Source: Desulfovibrionaceae bacterium (GTDB lineage: Bacteria > Desulfobacterota > Desulfovibrionia > Desulfovibrionales > Desulfovibrionaceae). Taken from it: a stretch of DNA of 64,000 bases. Each line of letters begins with the position of its first letter. Position 1 is the stretch's first letter. A program made the position numbers and the translations under genes. The stretch is from positions 1 to 64,000 of the forward strand of contig JAFLSV010000010.1 in assembly GCA_022510785.1 (NCBI GenBank), given 5' to 3'. The notes beneath the pieces were generated by a model. The model was given only the letters and a program-made list of their open reading frames with translations. It ran no database searches and was not told the DNA's origin. Shown here piece by piece: positions 50,880 through 60,128 of the stretch.

Positions 50880-52729
50880 CGCAGAAGCTCCTTATTCCAT
50901 AAGGCGGCCAGCCGGTGGCGCCAGGAGGGCAGAACCTTGCGCACGCTGAAGCCGTCTTCGGCCAGCATCCGCCGCAGATTAAGCAGATGGGCGGAACCCA
51001 CAAACACGGCCACGTTGCCCCGTTCCAGCCAGGGGCGCATGCGCTCGCGAAACCGCTGGTCGCGATGATCGATGATGCGTTCCGTGCGCGAGGGAAATTC
51101 CGTGCTGGTGCCCAGCATGCCTTCCAGATTGCCCGCCAGATAGGACGCCGCGTTGCGCCGCCGGTAGCGATCCCACTCACGGCACCTGCGCGCAAAGCGC
51201 ACGATGCGATCCATGGGCGCGGATTCCAGTGAGGCGAGCTGTTCGGCCACGCTTTCCATGCCGAACACGGTCTTGCCCATATCCCGGGCCAGGTTCCATA
51301 TTTCCAGGTCAACAGACTGTTTCCAGCCCCGCTGTTCCAGAAACAGCGTCCACAGTGAAAAAAAGGCGTACCAGGGTCTTGTCCGGCCCAAAAGCTCGCG
51401 CACCACGTCGGCAGAGGGCGGCGGGCCGTCCGCCAGCAGGCGGCGACGGCACAAAAACTGTTCCAGCAGGGCCGCATCGGCGTCTGTCAGATGATCGCGG
51501 ACACTCTCGCCCGGCGGGGGCACGGCGCGGCCCGCGTCATCCACCTCGGCCAGGCTGTCCGGATCCAGCGGGCCTTCCAGAATTACGGTGTCCACCTTGT
51601 CAAAGAGGCGGCGCAGGGACTGCTCGAAGGAGCAGCAGAAAAAGTGGGCCGTGCCCCCCAGCCACGAAGTATGCCCATTTTTGTCCAGACGCCAGAGCAT
51701 GGCGAAGGGGCGCTGCCTGGGCTGATCCAGCGCAAAGCGCCATTTGTTGACCGGCCCGCCCGCCATCAGGGCGCTCATTATATCGCTGTCCAGCCCGAAG
51801 CTTCGGCCGGAAGCCCGGCGCGAGGCCCATCCGGGGGAAGATCGAGTGACCGTGCGTTTTTCCTCCCAGGCCGCCTCCACATAGGGCAGCACCGCGCGGG
51901 CGCCCCATTTGAGCTTGAAGCGCCGTATGCCGTCATTGACGCCCAGCCCCAGATGAATAAAGGCCTTGCCCTCGCGCCGGGCGGCTTCAAGCATGGCACG
52001 GAACAGAAGATCCGTGGCGTGAGGCGTGTAGTGCATGCGCGAGTGGGCGCCGATGAGATAGGTGCAGAAGCGCGGCGGCGTGAAATCCAGGAGCAGGCAG
52101 GCGGCCAGATGCCCTTTGCCGTCCACGGCGTCAAAGAGCCGCAGATCCGTGCCGGGCGCGTTCACAACCGAGGCGGAGCGCGCGTACAGTTCCCGCACGG
52201 CTGGCCGCAGGGCCGCCCGCCCCATAAATTCCGCCCACAGGCGGCGGTGGGCCGGGGTAAATTCCCTGCCTTCCCGCAGCTGCAGGGGAATGTGATCGAG
52301 CACATGGCGCAGGCGGGCGGGAACGGGCGCATTGACATTCAGAATATACACCTCATCCCGCTCGGTGATGAAGCCTGCCAGCCGTTCCGGCGCGGCCGGC
52401 CCTGCCAGCCAGCAGCGGCGCGCTCCTGTGCGGCGCAGGGCCTTGTCCAGAGCTGTTTCAAAGGCGGACATATCCTGCGGGGCACTGTGCGCCGCGGCCT
52501 GTCCGGCTGCGCCCGGCAGAGCCCAGGCCGGGATGCGGTCATCCAGCGGATAGCCCACGGCCGTCAGCCATGCTTCGCCGCCCGCCCCTTGGAAATTCTC
52601 TGGCGCGCTGAAAAAGAGAAAGCCGTCCTCCACAAAGGGCCGGCCGCCCGACATGGCCTCCATAAAGGCCACCGAGTGCTCGGGCACGGTGGCGCGGAGT
52701 ATGGCGGAATCCGCGGATAGGGCGTTCAT
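50876..52729 (-). CDS. Fusion protein: N-terminal GNAT-like domain + C-terminal TraB/GumN domain
   Basis: N-half AFIHLGLGVNDGIRRFKLKWGARAVLPYVEAAW; C-half MLWRLDKNGHTSWLGGTAHFFCCSFEQ...TVILEGPLD...RDQRFRERMRPWLERGNVAVFVGSAHLLNL. Confidence 0.85.
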   Translation of the reverse strand: MNALSADSAILRATVPEHSVAFMEAMSGGRPFVEDGFLFFSAPENFQGAGGEAWLTAVGYPLDDRIPAWALPGAAGQAAAHSAPQDMSAFETALDKALRRTGARRCWLAGPAAPERLAGFITERDEVYILNVNAPVPARLRHVLDHIPLQLREGREFTPAHRRLWAEFMGRAALRPAVRELYARSASVVNAPGTDLRLFDAVDGKGHLAACLLLDFTPPRFCTYLIGAHSRMHYTPHATDLLFRAMLEAARREGKAFIHLGLGVNDGIRRFKLKWGARAVLPYVEAAWEEKRTVTRSSPGWASRRASGRSFGLDSDIMSALMAGGPVNKWRFALDQPRQRPFAMLWRLDKNGHTSWLGGTAHFFCCSFEQSLRRLFDKVDTVILEGPLDPDSLAEVDDAGRAVPPPGESVRDHLTDADAALLEQFLCRRRLLADGPPPSADVVRELLGRTRPWYAFFSLWTLFLEQRGWKQSVDLEIWNLARDMGKTVFGMESVAEQLASLESAPMDRIVRFARRCREWDRYRRRNAASYLAGNLEGMLGTSTEFPSRTERIIDHRDQRFRERMRPWLERGNVAVFVGSAHLLNLRRMLAEDGFSVRKVLPSWRHRLAALWNKELLR

Positions 52730-52887
52730 GATCTTGGCTTCCCTGAATCAGATGATGCGCGGGCGAAGCCCCGCGGCTTTTCGTCCCCACGCTAGCATCC
52801 GGAAGGCATTCCGGCAAGAGCGCCTGCGTTTGAGCGTCCTGCCTTCGCTTGACAGGGTTCCCCACCCGTGGGAAAAGATATGCCCGT

Positions 52888-52964
52888 GCGCTCGTAGCTC
52901 AGTTGGATAGAGCGACAGCCTCCTAAGCTGTAGGCCCCGTGTTCGATTCACGGCGGGCGCACCA
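52888..52964 (+). tRNA. tRNA-Arg (anticodon CCU), CCA encoded
   Basis: GCGCTCG...CGGGCGC acceptor stem pairs, anticodon loop CTCCTAA in ACAGC/GCTGT stem, GTTCGATTC T-arm, ACCA end. Confidence 0.95.
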
Positions 52965-53285
52965 GGAATTTTTAGATGGAATCCGCGTTTAGTTATATAA
53001 CGCATACAAATGCTGGATGCTAAGGTCGCGGAAACTCTATTTCCTGATTCAGATCCACGCTTCACACACGCCGGCGTGGGCCAGGAAACCGAAACCGGCC
53101 ATGCCGCCAGTTCCGGTTTGACATCGATATGTTCAGCAGCGCTTTGCGGGAATAATGCATTGATGATGCCCACCACCCGCGGGCGGATTTTCTCTCATGG
53201 AACCATATGAAACGGCGTATTCTGAGGCAGGAAGAGTTCTTCAGTGACGCATCGGCAGACACTTGGGTGAGACCCGCGAGAAACG

Positions 53286-53322
53286 AAAACGTGCCAAAGC
53301 TTTAATAGGCTTTGGCACGTTT
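53286..53322. terminator. Strong hairpin/terminator downstream of minus-strand lipoprotein gene
   Basis: AAACGTGCCAAAGC tttaatag GCTTTGGCACGTTT perfect inverted repeat. Confidence 0.75.
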
Positions 53323-53410
53323 GAACATTAAAAAATTTTCATTTTGCATGGCAACTTACAGGATAAACCAAAACATTAGCTAAGTGCCAATGTTATATAA
53401 GATTTCATAT

Positions 53411-54010
53411 TTAATACAATGATGGTATTCCATCTTCTTGATTAAGTATAAATTGAGATTTATCTTTTCTTCCTTCGAATTTCTCCAATCCAAGTACAGT
53501 CTTTTCCTTCATGCTTCTTTTGTTCTTTTCAAACCATATTTCAGCTTTATCATTAGGTGCAACCAAGACACATTTTGAAATTTTTTCTTTCACTTTATTA
53601 TCATTAAGTTCATCAAATTTCACTGCTTTTAGATCGAATCTTGCTTTAGCCCATCCCATATATGGAGATACTCTAACATAATAATTCATTTTTGGTGCTA
53701 TATCTGCTTTTAAAACTGAACCTGATTCTCCGCCAACAACAAATATATGTTCACCTGGTGTTGTTATAAACCTAATTTTTTTATTATATGATGATATTCC
53801 TATAAATTTAACATCTTCATCAATATATTCAACTATTGGGGCTTGGATAGCTCCTCCAAGAGATGAAGATCTATAGAATATAACACAAGCTGTATTATCA
53901 TCCAATGTTTCCTGGCTTATATTCGCCATGGATGGTGACATGAGATTACTGCTGCACCCACTCATGATTGCTACACACACAATTAATAACAGCGATCGCA
54001 TTAACTTCAT
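53411..54010 (-). CDS. AT-rich lipoprotein gene (DUF2846-like)
   Basis: MKLMRSLLLIVCVAIMSGCSSN lipobox; CVIFYRSSSLGGAIQAPIVEYIDEDVKFIGISSYNKKIRFITTPGEHIF. Confidence 0.75.
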   Translation of the reverse strand: MKLMRSLLLIVCVAIMSGCSSNLMSPSMANISQETLDDNTACVIFYRSSSLGGAIQAPIVEYIDEDVKFIGISSYNKKIRFITTPGEHIFVVGGESGSVLKADIAPKMNYYVRVSPYMGWAKARFDLKAVKFDELNDNKVKEKISKCVLVAPNDKAEIWFEKNKRSMKEKTVLGLEKFEGRKDKSQFILNQEDGIPSLY

Positions 54011-54048
54011 ACGAAACTCTCCTCGGGGTTTATGGTTTTAAATGGATA

Positions 54049-54064
54049 ACCGCATATATGCGGT
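54049..54064. promoter_or_regulatory. 16-bp perfect palindrome, candidate operator
   Basis: ACCGCATATATGCGGT, in the divergent intergenic region 35 bp upstream of the likely XRE start. Confidence 0.5.
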
Positions 54065-54098
54065 GTTTGAGCCTTACCCCAGCCCGCATACTCTGTCA

Positions 54099-54326
54099 AT
54101 GGACACGATTACCCAAAATTTTACCCAGGCGCTCAGAAAGCTTCGATCTGACAAAAAGCTGACTCAGGAAGAACTCGCGCAGCGCTCTGGTATTGACTAC
54201 AAATATCTGCAAAAACTTGAAGGCCAGAATCCATCCTCTCCGACACTTTCCACCCTGTGCAAACTTGCCAAGGGGCTTGGCATAACGCTTGCGGAACTCA
54301 TCAGCAGTATCCCCGCGGAACCTTGA
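54099..54326 (+). CDS. XRE-family HTH transcriptional regulator
   Basis: LRKLRSDKKLTQEELAQRSGIDYKYLQKLEGQNPSSPTLSTLCKLAKGLGI. Confidence 0.9.
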   Translation: MDTITQNFTQALRKLRSDKKLTQEELAQRSGIDYKYLQKLEGQNPSSPTLSTLCKLAKGLGITLAELISSIPAEP

Positions 54327-54349
54327 GCGTCTTGCACGGCAAAAGAAAA

Positions 54350-54370
54350 GGGCGGCTCAAAGAGCCGCCC
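54350..54370. terminator. Hairpin between convergent XRE and DUF3298 genes
   Basis: GGGCGGCTC aaa GAGCCGCCC perfect stem. Confidence 0.65.
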
Positions 54371-54397
54371 GGGCTTGTGGGAAGACGGAAGTATGGC

Positions 54398-55162
54398 TCA
54401 CTGCGCCGGGTTTGCGATGTCCCAGAATTCCAGGTTGGGCTTGGCCGCCTGGAGTTCGTCCAGCGAAACCTCGACAACCTGAGGCCCCGCGGCCCACGGG
54501 GCTACCTGATAGGGCTGGAAATGCAGCCGGATGCCTGACGGTGTTACAATAAAGGTGCGAAAGTTGTCTTCCACGGGCTCGGTACCGGCTATGAGCATTT
54601 CGTCCGGGATGCCCGCGCCGTCTTCCGAGCCCTCGTCGGGTTCGGACAAAACGCGCCGCGCCACTTTGCTGAACTGCAGCACGGCCAGGTTGGGATCCAG
54701 AAAAAGGTCTTCCAGCAGGAGCGGGTAGCCCGTGCCGCGGTCATAATTGCCGGCCACAATGTCGAGCATGCCATGGGCACCCCCGGTGAAGCTCCAGACA
54801 TTCCACAGAACAGCCGCCACCCGGCTGGACGGATAGGTCACGTCGTGGGAAATGGACAGTTCATACGGAAACATCTGGGAAGACGGATCCGTGCTGGGAT
54901 CGGCGGCCAGTGCCGTGACTTCCTGCTCAAAGCTGTCCACAAGGCCGGTGACGAAGGCGCGCGATTCGTCGTCCACCCGGGGGATGTTGAGCACCGGCCA
55001 CGAGGCGTTGATGTCCACAAATTCGGTTGTGCGGCGGATGGTATTGGCGTTGTCCGCGGCGGTCTCGGGCGCGTTGTCTTCACCGGCTGCCGGCATGGCG
55101 CAAAGCAGGGTCAGGCCAAGCAGGCACAGGAAACGGAAGAGAGTGGAGCGGGTCGGGGACAT
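54398..55162 (-). CDS. Exported DUF3298/RsiV-like protein
   Basis: Signal peptide; FVDINASWPVLNIPRVDDESRAFVTGLV; VWSFTGGAHGMLDIVAGNYDRGTGYPLLLEDLF. Confidence 0.8.
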   Translation of the reverse strand: MSPTRSTLFRFLCLLGLTLLCAMPAAGEDNAPETAADNANTIRRTTEFVDINASWPVLNIPRVDDESRAFVTGLVDSFEQEVTALAADPSTDPSSQMFPYELSISHDVTYPSSRVAAVLWNVWSFTGGAHGMLDIVAGNYDRGTGYPLLLEDLFLDPNLAVLQFSKVARRVLSEPDEGSEDGAGIPDEMLIAGTEPVEDNFRTFIVTPSGIRLHFQPYQVAPWAAGPQVVEVSLDELQAAKPNLEFWDIANPAQ

Positions 55163-55443
55163 GGCGGACTCCGAAAAAGGTTGAAGTTCGACGCACTTTG
55201 ACCCGTCTTGGCGCTGAAATCAAGCATTTCTCCTGAGTTTTTTCCATATTCCTTTGTGTTTCAGGCGCGGCCTTGCCGCCAGCGGGCGCCGGAGGCGCGC
55301 TTTCTTTTGCGGGTATGGCGTTTGGGGGCATGGTCTTTTGGCGGGATCAGGTGTATAAGACAGGGGCGTCCCCGTGCCGGGGCATTTTTTCCCGCCCGGC
55401 GGGAACGTCCCCCCATGTGATTTTTTTAGGAAGGAGAAGCCTG

Positions 55444-57210
55444 ATGGTGTTGGATCCCACAAAGTTTGCCGACTGGGAAATCGCGCAGGACGCGGAAAGC
55501 CGCATGAAGACCATACGCCAGCTGGGGAGCGAGCTCGGGCTTGAGGATGACGAGCTTTTGCCCTACGGGAAATTTATGGGCAAGGTGGATGATCGTGCCG
55601 TGCTCAAGCGGCTGGCGTCCCGGCCCAACGGCAGATATGTGGATGTCACGGCCATCACGCCCACCCCGCTGGGTGAGGGCAAGTCCACCACCACCATCGG
55701 ATTGGTGCAGGGGCTGGCCAGAAGGGGAAAACGGGCGTCGGCCGCCATCCGCCAGCCTTCGGGAGGGCCCACCATGGGGGTCAAGGGGTCGGCCGCCGGG
55801 GGCGGGCTGGCGCAGTGCATTCCCCTCACCCAGTATTCGCTGGGCTTCACCGGTGACATCAACGCCGTCATGAACGCTCACAATCTGGCCATGGTCGCCC
55901 TGACCTCGCGCATGCAGCACGAGCGCAACTATGATGACGAAACGCTGCTGAAGCTTTCGGGACAGAAGCGGCTCAATATTGATCCCGCCAGCGTCAGCAT
56001 GGGCTGGGTTCTGGATTACTGCTGCCAGGCGCTGCGCCACATAGTCATCGGCATGGGCGGCCGCAGCGACGGCTTTATGATGCAATCGCACTTTGATATT
56101 GCGGTGTCCTCCGAGGTCATGGCCATTCTGGCCATTGCCAGAGATCTGCGCGATCTGCGCGAACGCATGGGCCGGATTATTGTGGCGCGCGATCGGGCGG
56201 GCGCGCCCGTCACCACCGCCGATCTTCAGGTGGATGGCGCCATGACCGCCTGGATGGTGGAGGCGGCCAAGCCCAATCTGATCCAGACCATTGAAGGGCA
56301 GCCTGTCTTTGTCCATGCCGGGCCTTTCGCCAACATTGCCCTGGGGCAGAGTTCGGTCAGCGCGGATTTGGTGGGGCTCAAGCTCAGCGAATACCATGTG
56401 ACGGAATCCGGCTTTGGCGCGGATATAGGCTATGAAAAGTTCTGGAATCTCAAGTGCCATTACAGCGGCCTGATTCCCGATGCCGCCGTGGTGGTGGCCA
56501 CGGTGCGCGCCCTGAAAAGCCACGGCGGCGCGCCGGTGCCCCGGCCGGGTCGTCCCCTGCCGGAGGAGTACGGCAAGGAAAACGTGGGTTTTGTGGAAGC
56601 CGGATGCTGCAACCTGCTGCATCATATCCGCACGGTGAAAAAGTCGGGCGCGCATCCCGTGGTGTGCATCAACGCCTTTGTGGGCGACACCAGGGCGGAG
56701 CTCGCCAAAATACGCGAGCTGTGCGAGGCCGAAGGCGCGCGCGTGGCCGTGTCCCACCACTGGGAACGGGGCGGCGAAGGAGCGCAGGAGCTGGCCGACG
56801 CTGTTATGGATGCCTGCCGCGAACCCGCGTCATTCAAGCCGCTGTACAGCTGGGACACCCCCTTTGCCGAACGCATCGACATGGTGGCCCGCGAGGTCTA
56901 CGGCGCGGACGGCGTGGACTACAGCCCCGAAGCGGCGGACAAGCTGGCCGCTTTCCAGAAGCGCGAGGATGCCTCCAGCCTGGGCCTGTGCATGGTTAAA
57001 ACCCACCTTTCCCTGTCTGATGATCCGGATCGGAAGGGCGAACCGCATGGGTGGCGCTTGCGTATCCGCGACGTTTTGCTCTATGGCGGCGCGGGTTTCG
57101 TGGTGCCTGTGGCGGGCACCATAAATCTGATGCCCGGCACCGGTTCCAACCCCGCCTTCCGCCGTATTGACGTGGATGTCGAGACCGGCCGCGTCAAGGG
57201 CATTTTTTAA
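55444..57210 (+). CDS. fhs: Formate--tetrahydrofolate ligase
   Basis: DVTAITPTPLGEGKSTTTIGLVQGL; RQPSGGPTMGVKGSAAGGG; FTGDINAV. Confidence 0.97.
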   Translation: MVLDPTKFADWEIAQDAESRMKTIRQLGSELGLEDDELLPYGKFMGKVDDRAVLKRLASRPNGRYVDVTAITPTPLGEGKSTTTIGLVQGLARRGKRASAAIRQPSGGPTMGVKGSAAGGGLAQCIPLTQYSLGFTGDINAVMNAHNLAMVALTSRMQHERNYDDETLLKLSGQKRLNIDPASVSMGWVLDYCCQALRHIVIGMGGRSDGFMMQSHFDIAVSSEVMAILAIARDLRDLRERMGRIIVARDRAGAPVTTADLQVDGAMTAWMVEAAKPNLIQTIEGQPVFVHAGPFANIALGQSSVSADLVGLKLSEYHVTESGFGADIGYEKFWNLKCHYSGLIPDAAVVVATVRALKSHGGAPVPRPGRPLPEEYGKENVGFVEAGCCNLLHHIRTVKKSGAHPVVCINAFVGDTRAELAKIRELCEAEGARVAVSHHWERGGEGAQELADAVMDACREPASFKPLYSWDTPFAERIDMVAREVYGADGVDYSPEAADKLAAFQKREDASSLGLCMVKTHLSLSDDPDRKGEPHGWRLRIRDVLLYGGAGFVVPVAGTINLMPGTGSNPAFRRIDVDVETGRVKGIF

Positions 57211-57358
57211 GCGCGCAGGGGGGGAAGGCTTCGCCGGAAACCGTTCCCCGCGCGCTCCTGGGCTCGCGCCGCCGGCGCGCGGTTGCTCCGCTTCGGAGCC
57301 TGTGATACACAGGCACCATCCCGCATGGACTCTCAGGTTTTTAACAAGTGAACGAGTT

Positions 57359-58624
57359 ATGGCAAACGTCAGATCGGCCTATACGGACAGTGTGAATTTT
57401 TTTGGCCGGGAAGATCCCCTGAAACTGGCGGAGCGTTTCGGTACGCCGCTCTATGTCTATAATGAAGCCATTCTGCGCCAGCGCTGCCGCGACCTGCTGG
57501 GCCTGTCGTCCCATCCGGGGTTTCACGTTGACTATTCGGCCAAGGCCAACACCAACCCCGCCCTGCTGCGCATTATCCGTGACGAGGGCTGCCTGGTCGA
57601 TGCCATGTCCCCGGGCGAATTGCGGCTCAATCTTCTGGCCGGGTTTCAGCCGGAAGAAATCCTGTATGTGTGCAACAATGTGAGCGCGGATGAGCTGAAA
57701 AACGCCGCGGCGCACGGCCTGCTGGTCAGCGTGGACTCCCTGTCCCAGCTGGAACTGTACGGCCGGGTCAACCCCGGCGGGAAGGTCATGGCCCGTTTCA
57801 ATCCGGGCATCGGGGCCGGGCACAGCGCCAAGGTCATCACCGCCGGCAAGGAAACCAAGTTCGGCATCACTCCCGATTGTCTGTCCGACGTGTTTGACAT
57901 CGCGGCCCGATCCGGCTTGCGCCTGGCCGGGCTCAACCAGCACATCGGGTCACTGTTTATGGACGGAAGCAGTTATCTGGCGGCCGTAAACGTGCTGCTC
58001 GATCTGGCGGCTGAGGCGCTGCGGCGTGGTGCTCCGCTGGAAGTCCTCGATTTTGGCGGCGGTTTTGGCATTCCCTACCACAAGTATGAGGGCGAGGCCC
58101 GCCTCGACCTGGCCGGGCTGGGGCGTCTTTTGCACAGCCGCCTGACGGAATGGGCGGCGGATCATGCCTACGAGGGCCGTTTCTGCATTGAGCCGGGCCG
58201 CTATATCGCGGCGGAATGCGGTTTGCTGCTGGGGCGCGTGCATGTGATCAAAAACAACGGCAGCTCGATCTACGCGGGAACCGACATTGGCTTTAATCAG
58301 CTGATGCGTCCCGTGCTCTACGATGCCTGGCACGATATCGAAATATTCCGCGAAAACGGAAAACCTGACGCCGTCATGGTGGAACAGACCGTGGCGGGCA
58401 ATATTTGCGAATCGGGCGATATTCTGGCCAAAAAGCGACCTCTGCCCCGCCTGCGTGAGGGGGATGTGCTGGCCGTGCTTGACGCGGGGGCGTACGGCTA
58501 TGTCATGGCGTCGGCCTACAATCAGCGCCCGCGCCCGGCGGAGCTGCTTATAGGCATGGACGGCGCCGCGCGTCTCATCCGCCGCAGGGAAACTTTCGAG
58601 GATTTGACGGCTGCCCTGATATAG
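57359..58624 (+). CDS. lysA: Diaminopimelate decarboxylase-like PLP enzyme
   Basis: FGTPLYVYNEAILRQRC; VDYSAKANTNPALL; DFGGGFGIPY; ECGLLLGRVHVIKNNG. Confidence 0.88.
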   Translation: MANVRSAYTDSVNFFGREDPLKLAERFGTPLYVYNEAILRQRCRDLLGLSSHPGFHVDYSAKANTNPALLRIIRDEGCLVDAMSPGELRLNLLAGFQPEEILYVCNNVSADELKNAAAHGLLVSVDSLSQLELYGRVNPGGKVMARFNPGIGAGHSAKVITAGKETKFGITPDCLSDVFDIAARSGLRLAGLNQHIGSLFMDGSSYLAAVNVLLDLAAEALRRGAPLEVLDFGGGFGIPYHKYEGEARLDLAGLGRLLHSRLTEWAADHAYEGRFCIEPGRYIAAECGLLLGRVHVIKNNGSSIYAGTDIGFNQLMRPVLYDAWHDIEIFRENGKPDAVMVEQTVAGNICESGDILAKKRPLPRLREGDVLAVLDAGAYGYVMASAYNQRPRPAELLIGMDGAARLIRRRETFEDLTAALI

Positions 58625-58703
58625 ACGAACGCACATTCGGTGTTATGATACAGGGAAGGTGTGCGTGCCTTCCCTGTCTTGTGTCCGAGCTTACGGGAAC
58701 CCC

Positions 58704-60128
58704 ATGAGTCCGCAATTCATCCAGAGCCTGTTTTCCACCGTGCCCCTGAAAAGCATCTGGGGGCTGGTCTGGCCGCAGACGGTCATGATGCTGTGCACCA
58801 TGGTCATCGGGCTCACGGATATCTGGACGGCGGGCCGGATTCATGCCGACATTCAGGCCGCCATCGGGCTTTCGTCGCAGCTTCAGGCCTTTCTCATGGT
58901 TCTGGGCATAGCGCTGGGCTCCGGGGCCATGGCGGCGGTGAGCCAGTCCCTGGGGGCCGGACGGCGCACCCGGGGCCAGCGCTACACCGGCCTGGTCATT
59001 TCCGTGGCCGTGTGTCTGGCCCTGATGCTGGCGCTCATTGGCTATGCCGCGCGGAATGATATTCTGGCCCTGCTGCAGGTGCCCGTCACCCTGCGTCCGC
59101 TCACGGCCTATTTTTTCACCCTGGTGCTGCTGGCCCTGCCCGCGCAGTATGTCATGGGGGTGGGCAGCACGCTGTTCCGCGCCGCCCGGAACGTTATCAT
59201 GCCCCTGGTGGTGGTCATGGTCGCCACGGTCATCAATATTGTCGGCGACCTGGGCTTTGGGCTTGGCTGCTTCGGTTTTCCCCGGATGGGGGTGGCCGGT
59301 ATAGCCTGGTCCACGGTGGTGGCGGTCTATGCCAGCGGGGCGTTGACTCTGCTGTTTTTGCGCCGCTGCCGCCTTTTTGTGCCCGGCGTGGTGCCGCCCC
59401 CGCGCTGGATGCGCCGGGCCGCGCCCTACCTGCTCAAGGTGGCCCTGCCCGCCGTGCTGACCTCGTTTTTGTGGCATAGCGGCTATCTTTTGCTGTTTGT
59501 CATCATGGGGTCCCTGCCGGAAAACAGCGTGACGGCCCTGGCGGGCATGACCGCCGGCATGCGGGTGGAATCCATCCTGTTTATGCCGGCCATGGCCTTT
59601 AATGTCACGGCGTCCATTCTGGTGGGCAACGCCCTGGGCGCGGGCGACAAGGCCGCCGCCCGGCGCATAGGCCTGGCCACCGCGGGGACGGGTGTCGCGC
59701 TCATGAGCGCGGTGGGTCTTGGCATGTGGCCCTGGATGCCCGAGCTGGCCGCCGCCTTTTCGCCTGACATGGGCGTGCAGGCCCAGATTGTGGCCTATTT
59801 GACCTACAATATTCTTTCCACACCATTTACCGTGGGCAGCATGATTTTGAACGGCGTCATGACCGGGGCCGGGGCCACCATGTATACTCTGGTGGTCAAT
59901 ACCTCGTGCATCTGGCTGGTGCGTCTGCCCCTGGGCTGGTTCCTGGCGCACCAGGTATGGGGCGAGGCGCGCGGCGTCTATGCGGCCATGCTTGTCTCCA
60001 TGACTGTCCAGGCCTGTACCATGCTTTGGGTATTTTTCCACAGGGATTGGGCCCGCCATGCCATGCGCGCGGCGGTTCTGCATCATCCGCCCGCATCGCA
60101 TACGGAGGTTTCGCGTGAGCATGCCTGA
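58704..60128 (+). CDS. MATE-family multidrug/Na+ efflux protein
   Basis: Start MSPQFIQSLFSTVPLKSIWGLVWPQTVMMLCTM; 12-TM MATE pattern. Confidence 0.88.
   Translation: MSPQFIQSLFSTVPLKSIWGLVWPQTVMMLCTMVIGLTDIWTAGRIHADIQAAIGLSSQLQAFLMVLGIALGSGAMAAVSQSLGAGRRTRGQRYTGLVISVAVCLALMLALIGYAARNDILALLQVPVTLRPLTAYFFTLVLLALPAQYVMGVGSTLFRAARNVIMPLVVVMVATVINIVGDLGFGLGCFGFPRMGVAGIAWSTVVAVYASGALTLLFLRRCRLFVPGVVPPPRWMRRAAPYLLKVALPAVLTSFLWHSGYLLLFVIMGSLPENSVTALAGMTAGMRVESILFMPAMAFNVTASILVGNALGAGDKAAARRIGLATAGTGVALMSAVGLGMWPWMPELAAAFSPDMGVQAQIVAYLTYNILSTPFTVGSMILNGVMTGAGATMYTLVVNTSCIWLVRLPLGWFLAHQVWGEARGVYAAMLVSMTVQACTMLWVFFHRDWARHAMRAAVLHHPPASHTEVSREHA

Noticed and set aside
52748-53176. 142-aa minus-strand ORF containing APAVNRTRGLQLRRLSLYPTELRAHG
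   Set aside because: That peptide is the reverse translation of tRNA-Arg, a well-known spurious annotation pattern
52965-54400. Second copy of the tRNA 3' end (att site) or integrase downstream of tRNA-Arg
   Set aside because: No repeat of the gattcacggcgggcgcacca end or integrase-like ORF seen by eye
55426-56760. 444-aa minus-strand ORF
   Set aside because: Antisense shadow of fhs
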